This document shows, piece after piece, positions 15,712 to 24,399 of a stretch of 64,000 nt of DNA. The notes beneath the pieces were generated by a model that ran no database searches, was not told the origin of the DNA, and saw nothing but the letters and a program-made list of their open reading frames with translations. Source of the DNA: Tropicimonas_B omnivorans (GTDB lineage: Bacteria > Pseudomonadota > Alphaproteobacteria > Rhodobacterales > Rhodobacteraceae); contig NZ_JAVRHL010000002.1 in NCBI RefSeq assembly GCF_031846565.1, forward strand, positions 930,001 to 994,000, given 5' to 3'. Each line of letters opens with the position of its first letter. Positions within the stretch are counted from its first letter, which is position 1. A program made the translations under genes and the position numbers.

Positions 15712-18228
15712 GTGGCATCACTGGGGACCGGAACGATCCCGCGACGGATCGGCGGAGCGCTCGCCGCGGCAGGGGCCATCGCCCTCGTCGCGGCGCTCGT
15801 GCTCTGGATCGTGACGAGTGCGCTGCGGGAAATAGACGATCTGGCCACGGCCAGTTCCGACGACGTGGAGTGGAGCCTCACGCAGCTCGACGTGGAATAC
15901 CTGCGGCTTCGCCTCGCGCTGTCGGAGGCGCAGAGGGACCCGGGCGCGCTCGATGCCGTGCGACGGCGGTTCGACGTCTTCTACAGCCGCATCGCGACCT
16001 TCTCCATGGGCGAGGTCTATTCGGAGCTGCGGGCAGATGCCGCGTTCGAAGGAGCGCTGGAGGAGGTTCGGGCGTTCCTCGAGGGCAGCATCCCCGCCAT
16101 CGACGCCGGTGACGACGCCCTGCGCGCGGCGACGCCCGCACTGGCCGCGGCGGCGGCAGACCGGGCCGAGGACGTCCGCACGCTGACGCTCTCCGGTCTC
16201 GCCACCTTCGTCGACATGGCCGAGACGCGGCGCGAGCAGGTGATGGAGACGCTTTCGCGCATGGCCGCTCTTCTCCTCGTCCTCTTCGCGGGCCTCGCGC
16301 TCCTGGCGTTCTGGCTCCTGCGCCTCAATCGCCTGAGTGCGTCCCGGGCGCGGCAGATCGAGCTGACCGGGACCCGGATGCGCACCATCGTGGAGACCTC
16401 CCTCGATGCGATCCTGGTGACGGATGACGAGGGACGGATCCTCGAATCGAACCGCGCCGCGCGCGCCATCTTCGGCTATTCGGAAGCGGAGGCGCGGGGC
16501 GCGGACGCCCTGTCCCTGCTGTTCCCCGACGAGGATCCGGAGAGGGCCCGCGAGGGCGCGCTGCAGTTTCTGGACTCCGGCCGCCGCCCGGACCCGGCGG
16601 AGCGCCAGTTCGAGCTGATGGGGCGCTCGAAGGAGGGCAGGGCCTTCCCCGTCGAGCTTTCGGTGGACCGGGCCAAGGGGCCTGACGGTCCCGTCTACGT
16701 GTCCTTCATCCGGGACATCTCCCGCCGCAAGCTGGCCGAGGAGGGGCTCACCGAGGCCCGGGACAAGGCCCTGGCCGGGGAGAAGGCGAAGGCGGAGTTC
16801 CTTGCGGTGATGAGCCACGAGATGCGCACGCCCCTGAACGGCCTCCTCGGATCGATCCAGCTCATGCGGGACACCGATCTGAGCTCGCGGCAGGCCGGTC
16901 TCGTGGACACGATGCATGGCACCGGGAACCATCTTCTGGGCCTGATCAACGATGTGCTCGATCTCTCGAAATACGAGGCGGGCAAACTTACCGCCGAGAC
17001 CCGCGTCTTCGATCCCGCACGCCTCCTCGACGGTGTGGTGGAGACGACCGCGAGCCTCGCCGCGGCGAACGGCAACACGCTCGGCTGGAGTTGGGCCGGG
17101 GCCCCCGTGGGCCCGCTGAAGGGGGATGCGCGGCGGCTGCGGCAGGTTCTTCTGAACCTCGTCGGCAATGCGCTGAAGTTCACCCGCGGCGGGTCGGTGG
17201 AGATCGAGGCCGAAGCGCTGGGCGCAGATCTTCTGGAGATCCGCGTGATCGACAGCGGGATCGGTATCTCGCCGGAGGATCTGGGCCGGATCTTCCAGGA
17301 TTTCGAGACGGTGGATTCCTCCTATGCGCGGCAGGCCGGTGGAACCGGTCTCGGTCTCGGCATCGCGCGGCGTCTCGTGGATATCATGGGGGGCCGGATC
17401 GGCGCGGAGAGCGAGCCCGGGGAGGGGAGCCTCTTCTGGGTGCGCTTGCCGATGGTCGCCGCCGATCAGGCCGCCTCCGGCACGCCGATTGCCGCGGATG
17501 CGCCCGATCCGGGCGGGCGGCCGCTCTCGATCCTCCTGGTGGAGGATAACGAGATCAACCGGTTCGTCGCCCGCGAGATGCTTCAGTCGGACGGGCATGA
17601 GGTGACGGAGGCGGTGAACGGTCAGGCCGGCGTCGAGTGGGCGGAGCGTCGGCGCTTCGACGTGATCCTGATGGATATTTCCATGCCCGTGATGGACGGG
17701 CAGGAGGCGGCACGCCGCATCCGCTCCGGGGGCGGCCCCTGTGCCCGGACGCCGATCGTGGCGGTGACGGCCCATGCGCTGCCGGAGGAGGTCGCCCGGT
17801 TCAGGGAGGCCGGGATGGAGCATTCGATCTCCAAGCCCATCGACCGCGCCGCCCTCTCGCGGATCATGGCGCTTCTCGGCGATGCGTCCCCGGAGACTGC
17901 GCCCGCCCCGGCCAGCTTGGCGGCGCTGAAGGACGGCACGGACCCGGAGGTGCTGCGACGGCTCGTGGCGAAGTTCATCGGCGAGATGGACGCCGCCGTC
18001 GCTGTCTTTCCGGACGAGGACGACATGGGTGCCCTAGCGGCACAGGCGCACCGGCAGGCCGGATCCTGCGCGGTCTTCGGGCTCGGCGACCTGCGGGAGA
18101 CCCTCGCCCGGATCGAGACCGAAGCGAAACAGGGGACGCGCCCGGACGGTGAGATCGCGGCGCTCGCCGATCTCTGGACGAGGACCCGGCCCGGTCTCGT
18201 CGCCGAACTGGAGAACGCCGCTCCCTGA
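15712..18228 (+). CDS. Hybrid sensor histidine kinase with PAS, receiver and HPt domains
   Basis: An 838-residue membrane kinase from the GTG at 15712 (AAGGA upstream). Layout: membrane helix about 13-35, periplasmic helical sensor about 36-183, helix about 184-206, PAS about 222-345 and HisKA with phospho-His 369 (MSHEMRTPLNGLLGS). Then come HATPase with NALKFTRGG, DSGIGIS and GGTGLGLGIA, receiver with D655 (ILMDISMPVMDG), and a C-terminal HPt with H780 (AQAHRQAGSC). This is a complete BvgS/ArcB-style relay lacking only the final DNA-binding receiver; the orphan LuxR regulator at 11744 fits that place. It probably controls the exopolysaccharide genes on both sides. Confidence 0.93.
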   Translation: MASLGTGTIPRRIGGALAAAGAIALVAALVLWIVTSALREIDDLATASSDDVEWSLTQLDVEYLRLRLALSEAQRDPGALDAVRRRFDVFYSRIATFSMGEVYSELRADAAFEGALEEVRAFLEGSIPAIDAGDDALRAATPALAAAAADRAEDVRTLTLSGLATFVDMAETRREQVMETLSRMAALLLVLFAGLALLAFWLLRLNRLSASRARQIELTGTRMRTIVETSLDAILVTDDEGRILESNRAARAIFGYSEAEARGADALSLLFPDEDPERAREGALQFLDSGRRPDPAERQFELMGRSKEGRAFPVELSVDRAKGPDGPVYVSFIRDISRRKLAEEGLTEARDKALAGEKAKAEFLAVMSHEMRTPLNGLLGSIQLMRDTDLSSRQAGLVDTMHGTGNHLLGLINDVLDLSKYEAGKLTAETRVFDPARLLDGVVETTASLAAANGNTLGWSWAGAPVGPLKGDARRLRQVLLNLVGNALKFTRGGSVEIEAEALGADLLEIRVIDSGIGISPEDLGRIFQDFETVDSSYARQAGGTGLGLGIARRLVDIMGGRIGAESEPGEGSLFWVRLPMVAADQAASGTPIAADAPDPGGRPLSILLVEDNEINRFVAREMLQSDGHEVTEAVNGQAGVEWAERRRFDVILMDISMPVMDGQEAARRIRSGGGPCARTPIVAVTAHALPEEVARFREAGMEHSISKPIDRAALSRIMALLGDASPETAPAPASLAALKDGTDPEVLRRLVAKFIGEMDAAVAVFPDEDDMGALAAQAHRQAGSCAVFGLGDLRETLARIETEAKQGTRPDGEIAALADLWTRTRPGLVAELENAAP

Positions 18229-18554
18229 TCGTGAAAGACGGACCCGCGGCAGGGGATGCCGCCGGCAGGACCCCATCGAGTGGTGGACGCCGCGCGGATA
18301 AGGACGGCACCCGCCGGGCCCGCGCGTCCGGCGGGCTTCCCGGCACGGGGGAGGCGCGTGATCGTCCCGGCTCGCCCCCGGTGTGGACATCGGGAAGGTC
18401 CAAGCTGCCCAAGGTCTCGCATGCGGCGATGTCCTGCCCGCGGGGAGGATGTACTTGTGTCGCCGCCTGTTTCCCCGGTCCGGCCGGACGAGGGACGACG
18501 GCGCGCAGAGGTCTCCGAGGTGTCCGACGCAAGCTTCGGACAGCCGCGCCGAAC
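18229..18554. other. Intergenic region with no supportable gene
   Basis: These 326 bp lie between the kinase gene and the convergent Wza-type gene. Several open frames cross it but none has a ribosome site with family-like composition. The only clear element is the hairpin at 18555-18590 at its right end. Confidence 0.5.
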
Positions 18555-18590
18555 AGAAAAGGCCCGGAGCGATCCGCATCGCTCCGGGCC
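18555..18590 (-). terminator. Rho-independent terminator of the Wza-type gene
   Basis: A perfect 13-bp stem (GGCCCGGAGCGAT at 18561-18573 paired with 18578-18590) with a 4-base loop. On the minus strand it is followed by a short T-run (TTTTCTG). It is 37 bp downstream of the Wza-type stop codon. Confidence 0.85.
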
Positions 18591-18626
18591 TGTCGCCTCC
18601 ACCCCGATCGTCTTCGCCCCGATGCC

Positions 18627-19883
18627 TCAGAGGCCCGGCACGAGCAGTCCCGCCGTGACGGTTCCGACGACGCGGCCGACTTCGGCGAGGTTCGTCATGC
18701 CGCTGTCGTAGCAGGCGATGCTGTCGCCGGGCAGCAGGTAGGGGTCGTAATCGTCGCGGTCGGCGCGGGCGCGCATGTCTTCGATACTGCGCTCGATCAC
18801 GACGGAGACGCCGGTGACGGGGTTTCGGGAGAACAGCGCGGCGGAGCGGTTGGCGCTGGTCGCCCGGGCGCCGCCGACACAGTTGGCATCCACCACCGCC
18901 TGCATGAAGCGCGTCCCGTAGGGCACTTCGCGCACGGTCTGGCCGATGGCGGAAATGGCGTTGCCGGTGGCGGGCTGCGTGAGGTTCGACAGGTAAAGGG
19001 AAATGCCCGGCGGGCTGATCGGGCTCGGACGCATGAGATCGTCCTGGAAGCAGTGGCGGGAGGGAACGTGGATCTGGTCTCCGGTCAGCAGCATCACGTC
19101 GTCCGCCGCGCTGCCGGCGATCATGCCCCGCAGGTCGAGCACGTAGTTGGTGCCGCCGCGGGTGAGACGCACGCGGGCGAGATCCGCATCCGGGCGCACG
19201 CCGCCGGCATTGCGGATCGCCGCCGAGAGGTTGCGCGCCTCGGTGGAGGCGCCGAGCGCGGCTTGCCGAAGGCTGTCGATCCGGTCGCCGGAAACGCCAC
19301 CGATCTGCACCGGCTGCGGCTCGAACACGGCGCCCGCGACGGCGACATGGGCGGGGGCGAAGTCGGCGACCAGAAGGGAAACGGCCGGGGTGGCGGCATA
19401 GAACCCTCCGCCGACGAGGGCTCCCCTGATGTCCGAGGCGACCTGATCCGTGGTCCGGCCCTGCGCCGGCACCGGAGCGATGAACGGCAGCTTCAGTGTG
19501 CCGTCGCGGGACACGACGAACGTCCCGGTGAAGGTCTCGTCCTGCGGCACGCGCAGGTCGACGAGATCCCCGCGGGACAGAAGCTCACCGCCGAGGCCGC
19601 GCGGGATGTCGCCCGAAAGCTTGCTGACGGACGCGTATGTGTCATCCGCGATCGGGCCGGCTCCGTCCGCGCAGCGCTCGACGTTCATCGCGGCGGAGCG
19701 CAGGAGGGCGCCCGCATCTCCGCGCCCTTCGGGCAGGCGGTACTGCGCCTGGTAGGCGCCGCCGCGGGTGGCGGGCTCGAGGTTGGCGGGCTGGTGCGGG
19801 GTGCCGCACCCGGCCGCGAGGAGGAGGGAGAGGGCGCCGGCGGCGCGGGTGAGCGTGGGGAAGGTCATGGGACTGGCTTTCAT
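18627..19883 (-). CDS. Polysaccharide export outer-membrane lipoprotein (Wza/KpsD-like)
   Basis: A 418-residue exporter. The N-terminus has a lipoprotein signal with lipobox LLAAGC, so the mature protein is lipid-anchored. A polysaccharide export (PES) domain follows at about residues 85-175 (LSRGDLVDLRVPQDE), then SLBB-like segments (VLDLRGM, LLTGDQIHVPS). Start choice is uncertain: ATGs at 19883 and 19868 both lack a strong ribosome site. It should form the outer-membrane channel for the polymer made by the cluster. It is transcribed divergently from the flippase operon. Confidence 0.87.
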   Translation of the reverse strand: MKASPMTFPTLTRAAGALSLLLAAGCGTPHQPANLEPATRGGAYQAQYRLPEGRGDAGALLRSAAMNVERCADGAGPIADDTYASVSKLSGDIPRGLGGELLSRGDLVDLRVPQDETFTGTFVVSRDGTLKLPFIAPVPAQGRTTDQVASDIRGALVGGGFYAATPAVSLLVADFAPAHVAVAGAVFEPQPVQIGGVSGDRIDSLRQAALGASTEARNLSAAIRNAGGVRPDADLARVRLTRGGTNYVLDLRGMIAGSAADDVMLLTGDQIHVPSRHCFQDDLMRPSPISPPGISLYLSNLTQPATGNAISAIGQTVREVPYGTRFMQAVVDANCVGGARATSANRSAALFSRNPVTGVSVVIERSIEDMRARADRDDYDPYLLPGDSIACYDSGMTNLAEVGRVVGTVTAGLLVPGL

Positions 19884-19956
19884 TGAGCGATCGGGGACGC
19901 CCCATGGTCTACCGCGCGGCGCCGGCGCCCTGCATCTCCGCGCCCGGATCGCGGCC

Positions 19957-19972
19957 CCACCCGAACGGATAG
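19957..19972. promoter_or_regulatory. Degenerate EPS operator candidate (copy 4)
   Basis: CCACCCGAACGGATAG keeps the right half GGATAG and four of six bases of the left half. It lies in the divergent region between the Wza-type gene and the flippase gene. Weaker than the other copies on its own; its position at the remaining promoter of the cluster is what makes it notable. Confidence 0.4.
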
Positions 19973-20082
19973 GTGGCTGCCCGACCGGGCGCCGGGCCTC
20001 GCCGGAGGGGAGCGGGACGAAAGGGTCCGCGGACGGCTAGACCTTGGCCACAGCCGCTCCCGGCCCGCCAACGGAGGCCCCG

Positions 20083-21318
20083 ATGCCCCTATCATTCAGA
20101 CCCGGCCCGTTCGCCAGAAACCTGATGGCCTACTGTCTTTCAGAAGTTGCGGCCAAGGCCTCCCGCATCCTCGTGGTGGTCGCCGTCGCGCGGACCATGG
20201 ATGCGACCGCGATCGGCGTCGCGGCGGCTGCGCTGGCGGGATCCGATATCCTGAAGGCCCTGACGGAGAACGGCGCCGGTCAGCGCATCATCGCGGCCTC
20301 CGAGCAGGACCTTCCCGGCATCTGCCGCACCGCGCGGCGGATCTTCTGGGCGTGGTGCCTCGGTCTCTTCGCGCTGCAGATCGCGCTCGGCCTCGGCCTC
20401 TGGGCGGCGAGCGGCGATGCGATGCTCTTCGTCCTCATCGCGATCCTCGCCGGGGAATACCTCTTCATGCCGGCCGGCCTCGTGAACTGCGCCCTGGCGA
20501 TGCGGGCGGGCAAGATGCGCCAGACCGCCTCCATCGCCGCGGGGCAGGTCGTCGGAGCGAACGCGCTGACGGCTCTTCTCGCCGTGCTGATCGCGGGGCC
20601 GCTCGCGCTCGTCCTGCCGCGCCTTCTGGCCGCGCCGATCTGGCTTGTCGCAATGCGCAGATTGCAGCCCTGGACGCCGGTCCCGGCAACGCCCGCCCCC
20701 CTCGGCCCCTTCGTGCGCTACGGCGCGTCCGTTCTCGGCACGGAGGTCGTGAAGGCGCTTCGGCTGCAGGCGGACAAACTGGTGATCGCGGCGCTCATGG
20801 GCGCCGAGGCACTGGGCATCTACTTTCTCGCCTTCAATGCCGGGCTCGGCCTCGCAACATCCTTCTCGCAGGCCTTCGCGACCGTCCTGTTCCCGCATCT
20901 GTGCACCGCGTCCGACCGCATTGCCGCGCTCAGGCAAGCGCTGACCCTCAGCCTCTGCATTCTCGTGCCGGTCGTGCTCGTACAGGCGCTTCTCGTTCCG
21001 GTCTATGTGCCCATTCTCTTTGGGGACGACTGGACCGGCCTTGCGCCCATCGTGCGCATCCTCTGCCTCGCCGCGATCCCGGCCATCGTCTGGGCGTCCG
21101 CCGCGGGGTGGCTGAGGGCCGCGGACCGGCCGGAGGTCGAGTTCGCCCTGACGCTGGGCATGACCGCCGCGCTCATCGCCAACACCGTTCTTCTCGCGCC
21201 GCACGGCCTTGTCGCCATTGCGCTGGGGTATCTCGCGGTCTCGGCCGTCGCCCAGATCGGCGGCGCGGCCCCCGTCCTTCTTCGCGCCTTCCTTCCCGCT
21301 CAACCGAGGTTTGCCTGA
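20083..21318 (+). CDS. Polysaccharide flippase (Wzx/MOP superfamily)
   Basis: A 411-residue membrane protein from the ATG at 20083, preceded by GGAGG; a TTG at 20044 is less likely. About twelve hydrophobic helices and the arrangement of RNLMAYCLSEVAAKASRILVV at the N-terminus are typical of lipopolysaccharide/exopolysaccharide translocases. It would flip undecaprenyl-linked repeat units to the periplasmic side. The stop TGA overlaps the ATG of the next glycosyltransferase (TGATG), so four genes (20083-24211) form one operon. Confidence 0.88.
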   Translation: MPLSFRPGPFARNLMAYCLSEVAAKASRILVVVAVARTMDATAIGVAAAALAGSDILKALTENGAGQRIIAASEQDLPGICRTARRIFWAWCLGLFALQIALGLGLWAASGDAMLFVLIAILAGEYLFMPAGLVNCALAMRAGKMRQTASIAAGQVVGANALTALLAVLIAGPLALVLPRLLAAPIWLVAMRRLQPWTPVPATPAPLGPFVRYGASVLGTEVVKALRLQADKLVIAALMGAEALGIYFLAFNAGLGLATSFSQAFATVLFPHLCTASDRIAALRQALTLSLCILVPVVLVQALLVPVYVPILFGDDWTGLAPIVRILCLAAIPAIVWASAAGWLRAADRPEVEFALTLGMTAALIANTVLLAPHGLVAIALGYLAVSAVAQIGGAAPVLLRAFLPAQPRFA

Positions 21319-22232
21319 TGCCCCGTTTCACCATAATCGTGCCCTGCTTCAACGCCGAGGACACCCTTCCCGAAACGCTGGACAGCCTCGTCGCCCAGAC
21401 GTTCGGGGACTGGGAGGCGCTCCTGGTCGATGACGGCTCCACCGATGCGACGCGGCTCCTGATCGATGCTGCCCGCCACGCAGAGCCGCGCTTCCGGCTG
21501 ATCGAGGGAGAGGGGCGCGGCCCCGCCGTCGCGCGCAACACGGCCGCGCGGCTCGCGAACGCGCCGATCCTCGCCTTCTGCGATGCGGACGATCTGTGGA
21601 CGCCGGACAAGCTCGCCCGCCTTGCGCAGGCCTTCGACGACCACGCGCTCGCCGCCGTCTATGCACGCTACGGCTTCTTCGATCACGGAGAGATCCGCAC
21701 CCTGTCCACCGTTCCGACGGGCCCGCTGCGGGTGCCGCAGCTTCTGGGGGAGAACCCGGTCGGGACCATGTCGAACCTCGCGGTCCGGGCCTGCGTCTTC
21801 GCCTCGACCGGGGGGTTCGACGAGACCCTCGTGCACAACGAGGATCTCGAATGGCTGGTCCGCCTCGTCGGCGAGGGCCACCGGACCATCGGGCTGCAGC
21901 AGACGCTGGTGCATTACCGCACGAGCCGGACGGGACTCTCAGCCGATCTGTGCAAGATGCAGGCCGGCCGGCAAGCCGCCATCGCCAGCGCCCGCAGCTA
22001 TGGCTTTGATGCCGAGCCGCGGCACGAGGCGGTGAACCTGCGGTACCTCGCCCGCCGCGCGCTCAGGGTCGACGCGCCTGGCGTGGAAGCCCTTCGCTTC
22101 GCGCTTGCCGGCCTGATGCGGAGCCCTGCCGGCTTCTTCTCGAGCCCCCGCCGCGGCGCGCTGACCATCGCCGGCGCGCTCGCAGCCCCGCTTCTGCCAC
22201 GCCCCCTTCGTCGCCGTCTCTTCGCGTCCTGA
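21318..22232 (+). CDS. Family 2 glycosyltransferase
   Basis: A 304-residue GT-A fold enzyme. The nucleotide-binding start is TIIVPCFNAEDTLPETLDSL, with VDDGSTD at about residues 38-44 and the metal-binding DXD-type CDADDLW near residue 92. The acceptor region includes FDETLVHNEDLEW, whose ED is the probable catalytic base. The C-terminal tail is positively charged (PRPLRRRLFAS), suiting association with the membrane and a lipid-linked acceptor. The sugar donor is not readable. Confidence 0.9.
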   Translation: MPRFTIIVPCFNAEDTLPETLDSLVAQTFGDWEALLVDDGSTDATRLLIDAARHAEPRFRLIEGEGRGPAVARNTAARLANAPILAFCDADDLWTPDKLARLAQAFDDHALAAVYARYGFFDHGEIRTLSTVPTGPLRVPQLLGENPVGTMSNLAVRACVFASTGGFDETLVHNEDLEWLVRLVGEGHRTIGLQQTLVHYRTSRTGLSADLCKMQAGRQAAIASARSYGFDAEPRHEAVNLRYLARRALRVDAPGVEALRFALAGLMRSPAGFFSSPRRGALTIAGALAAPLLPRPLRRRLFAS

Positions 22233-22245
22233 AAGGATCACTCCC

Positions 22246-23220
22246 ATGCCCCGCGCCACCATCGTCGTTCCCGCCTACAACGTCGCCGCCACCCTTCCGG
22301 CGACGCTCGCCTCGCTCCGCGCCCAGACCTTCGGTGACGTCGAGATCCTCGTCGTCGACGACGGCTCTACCGATCGCACCGCGAGCATCGCCCGCTCCAC
22401 CGGAGACACCCGTGTCCGCCTCGTGCAACAACCCAATCGCGGCCTTGCCGGGGCGCGGAACACCGGCATCCACCATGCCCGCGGCGCCTATGTCGGCTTC
22501 TGCGACGCGGACGATCTCTGGCGTCCGGGCAAGCTTGCCGCTCATGTCGCGCATCTGGACGATGCCCCGGAGGTCGGTCTGAGCTATTCGGGCTCCGAGA
22601 TGATCGACGAGGCCGGCTGCTCCCTCGGCCTCGCGCAGCGGCCCCGGCTCCGCGACGTGACGGCGGCGCATATCCTCAAGCGCAATCCGGTCGGCAACGG
22701 CTCCGCGGCGGTCCTGCGGCGAAGCGCCCTCGATGCCATCGCCTGGCGGCCCCGGCTCGAGAGGCATCGGGACTGGTGGTTCGACGAGACCCTGCGCCAG
22801 TCCGAGGACATCGAGTGCTGGCTTCGCCTCGGGCTCACGACGGATTGGGAGATCGAGGGCATTCCGGGCCTTCTGACCCGCTACCGCATCGCGGGCGGCG
22901 GTCTTTCGGCCGGGATCGACGCGCAATACGCCTCCTGGGAGCGGGCCATGGCGGGACTGGTCCCCGTCGCGCCCGAGTTCATGGCGCGGCACCTGCCGGC
23001 CGCACGCGCCTATCAGCTGCGCTACCTCGCGCGGCGGGCCGTGAGCGCGGGGCAGGGCAGGCGGGCGGCGGCCCTCTGCGCCCAATCTCTGCGCACGTCC
23101 CTCCGGCCACTCGCCGAGGAGCCGGCCAAGACCCTGACCACGCTTGCCGCCGCTTCGCTGATGTCCCTCACCGGCTCCCTTCCGCTCCGTCCCGGCGCAA
23201 TTCGCAGCACCGCCTCCTGA
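22246..23220 (+). CDS. Family 2 glycosyltransferase
   Basis: A 324-residue paralogue of the preceding enzyme: TIVVPAYNVAATLPATLASL, VDDGSTDRTASIA, GFCDADDLWRPGK, and the acceptor-site segment QSEDIECWLRLGL. Similar start sequences and the same AAAGGA ribosome site spacing suggest a duplication followed by divergence in specificity. Sits 13 bp after the previous gene. Confidence 0.9.
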   Translation: MPRATIVVPAYNVAATLPATLASLRAQTFGDVEILVVDDGSTDRTASIARSTGDTRVRLVQQPNRGLAGARNTGIHHARGAYVGFCDADDLWRPGKLAAHVAHLDDAPEVGLSYSGSEMIDEAGCSLGLAQRPRLRDVTAAHILKRNPVGNGSAAVLRRSALDAIAWRPRLERHRDWWFDETLRQSEDIECWLRLGLTTDWEIEGIPGLLTRYRIAGGGLSAGIDAQYASWERAMAGLVPVAPEFMARHLPAARAYQLRYLARRAVSAGQGRRAAALCAQSLRTSLRPLAEEPAKTLTTLAAASLMSLTGSLPLRPGAIRSTAS

Positions 23221-23233
23221 AAGGACCTGTCCC

Positions 23234-24211
23234 ATGACCCGTATCCTCCACCTCGTCGACGACACGAACCCCGGCGGCGTCACGCGCTACCTGGACTTCC
23301 TCGCATCGAGCCCCGCCTCCGGCCTCGAGCACATCGTCCGTCCCGTCTCCCGCACCAGACCGAGCGCCGGGGGGGAGGCGGCGGACATCATCGTCTCCCA
23401 CCTCGCGGTGACGTGGCGTGGCCTGCCGGGATTGATGGCACTCCGGGGGGCGCATCCGAACACGCCTCTCATCCATGTCGAGCACAGCTACTCGGCCGGG
23501 TTCGTCGCCTCAAACGTCACCGCGCGGCGCCGCTTCCATACTCTCCTGCGCACCGCCTATGCGCTCTTCGACAGGGTGGTCGCGGTCAGCCGGGGGCAGG
23601 GAGAGTGGCTCCGGCTGCGCAAGCTGGTCAGACCCGCCGCGCTGAGCGTGATCCCGCCTTGCGTGGACCTCGCGCCGTTCCGTGCGCTCCCGGCACCGCG
23701 GCAGAGGCGCGTCATCGGGGCGGTGGGGCGGTTCGATCCGCAGAAGGGATTCGACCTTCTGATCAGGGCCTTCCGGGCCGTGGATGATCCGGCGCTCAGG
23801 CTGCGGCTGATCGGAGACGGCGCGGAGCGTGCGGCGCTCGAGGCCCTGGCGGAGGGGGACGCGCGCATCTCCTTCCATGGCTTCGCCGCCGATCCCGCCG
23901 CGGCGATGGCGGAGTGCGACGTCATCGCGATGCCCTCGCGCTGGGAGCCCTACGGCCTCGTGGCGCTCGAAGCTATGGCCGCGGGCAGGGTGCTCCTCGT
24001 CGGCGCGGCGGACGGGCTCGCCGATCACGCCGGGTCCGGCGCGCATGCCGTGCGGGGCGCCGGGACGGAGGTGTGGCGGGGCGCGCTCTCGAGCCTTGCC
24101 GAAATCGCTCCGGCGCCCCGCCCGGACGGGGCGGAGGAGGCCTGCCGGGCAGCATGGCATGCGCTCGCCCGGTCCGTGCAGGAAGGGGCCGCGCCTGCAC
24201 TGGCAGCCTGA
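23234..24211 (+). CDS. Family 4 glycosyltransferase
   Basis: A 325-residue GT-B fold enzyme. The N-terminal half begins ILHLVDDTNPGGVTRYL; the C-terminal nucleotide-sugar domain has GAVGRFDPQKGFDLLIRAF, LRLIGDGAERAALEAL and the retaining GT4 motif CDVIAMPSRWEPYGLVALEAM, in which the first Glu of E-x7-E contacts the donor ribose. It is the last gene of the flippase operon and would add one residue of the repeat unit. Confidence 0.9.
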   Translation: MTRILHLVDDTNPGGVTRYLDFLASSPASGLEHIVRPVSRTRPSAGGEAADIIVSHLAVTWRGLPGLMALRGAHPNTPLIHVEHSYSAGFVASNVTARRRFHTLLRTAYALFDRVVAVSRGQGEWLRLRKLVRPAALSVIPPCVDLAPFRALPAPRQRRVIGAVGRFDPQKGFDLLIRAFRAVDDPALRLRLIGDGAERAALEALAEGDARISFHGFAADPAAAMAECDVIAMPSRWEPYGLVALEAMAAGRVLLVGAADGLADHAGSGAHAVRGAGTEVWRGALSSLAEIAPAPRPDGAEEACRAAWHALARSVQEGAAPALAA

Positions 24212-24320
24212 GCAGTGCATCCCGGACGCCGCGCAATCCGCAGGTTCGCGCGGCGTCCGGAGCGTCCGGTCTGCAACTGCCGCCACGACACATCTCCCCG
24301 AAAGCGATCTTCATGGAACC

Positions 24321-24336
24321 GTCACGGAAGCGTGAC
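24321..24336. promoter_or_regulatory. Perfect palindrome upstream of ugpB
   Basis: GTCACG-GAAG-CGTGAC is a perfect 6-bp inverted repeat with a 4-bp centre, 64 bp upstream of the ugpB start codon. Its place suits an operator. It does not clearly match the direct-repeat PhoB box expected for ugp genes, so the regulator is unknown. Confidence 0.4.
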
Positions 24337-24399
24337 CTCGGCGTTACGGATGAGGCCTAGCCCGGCGGCACATTTGGAATCGCTACAGGGACAAGCGAC

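Noticed and set aside
15718..17823. A 701-codon open frame opposite the hybrid kinase
   Set aside because: It lies fully within the kinase gene, whose domains are unmistakable; the composition (Arg, His, Gly, Pro) is that of a GC shadow.
24321..24336. Pho box upstream of ugpB
   Set aside because: A Pho box consists of direct repeats of CTGTCAT type; the sequence here is a palindrome, with only one CCGTCAC-like element.
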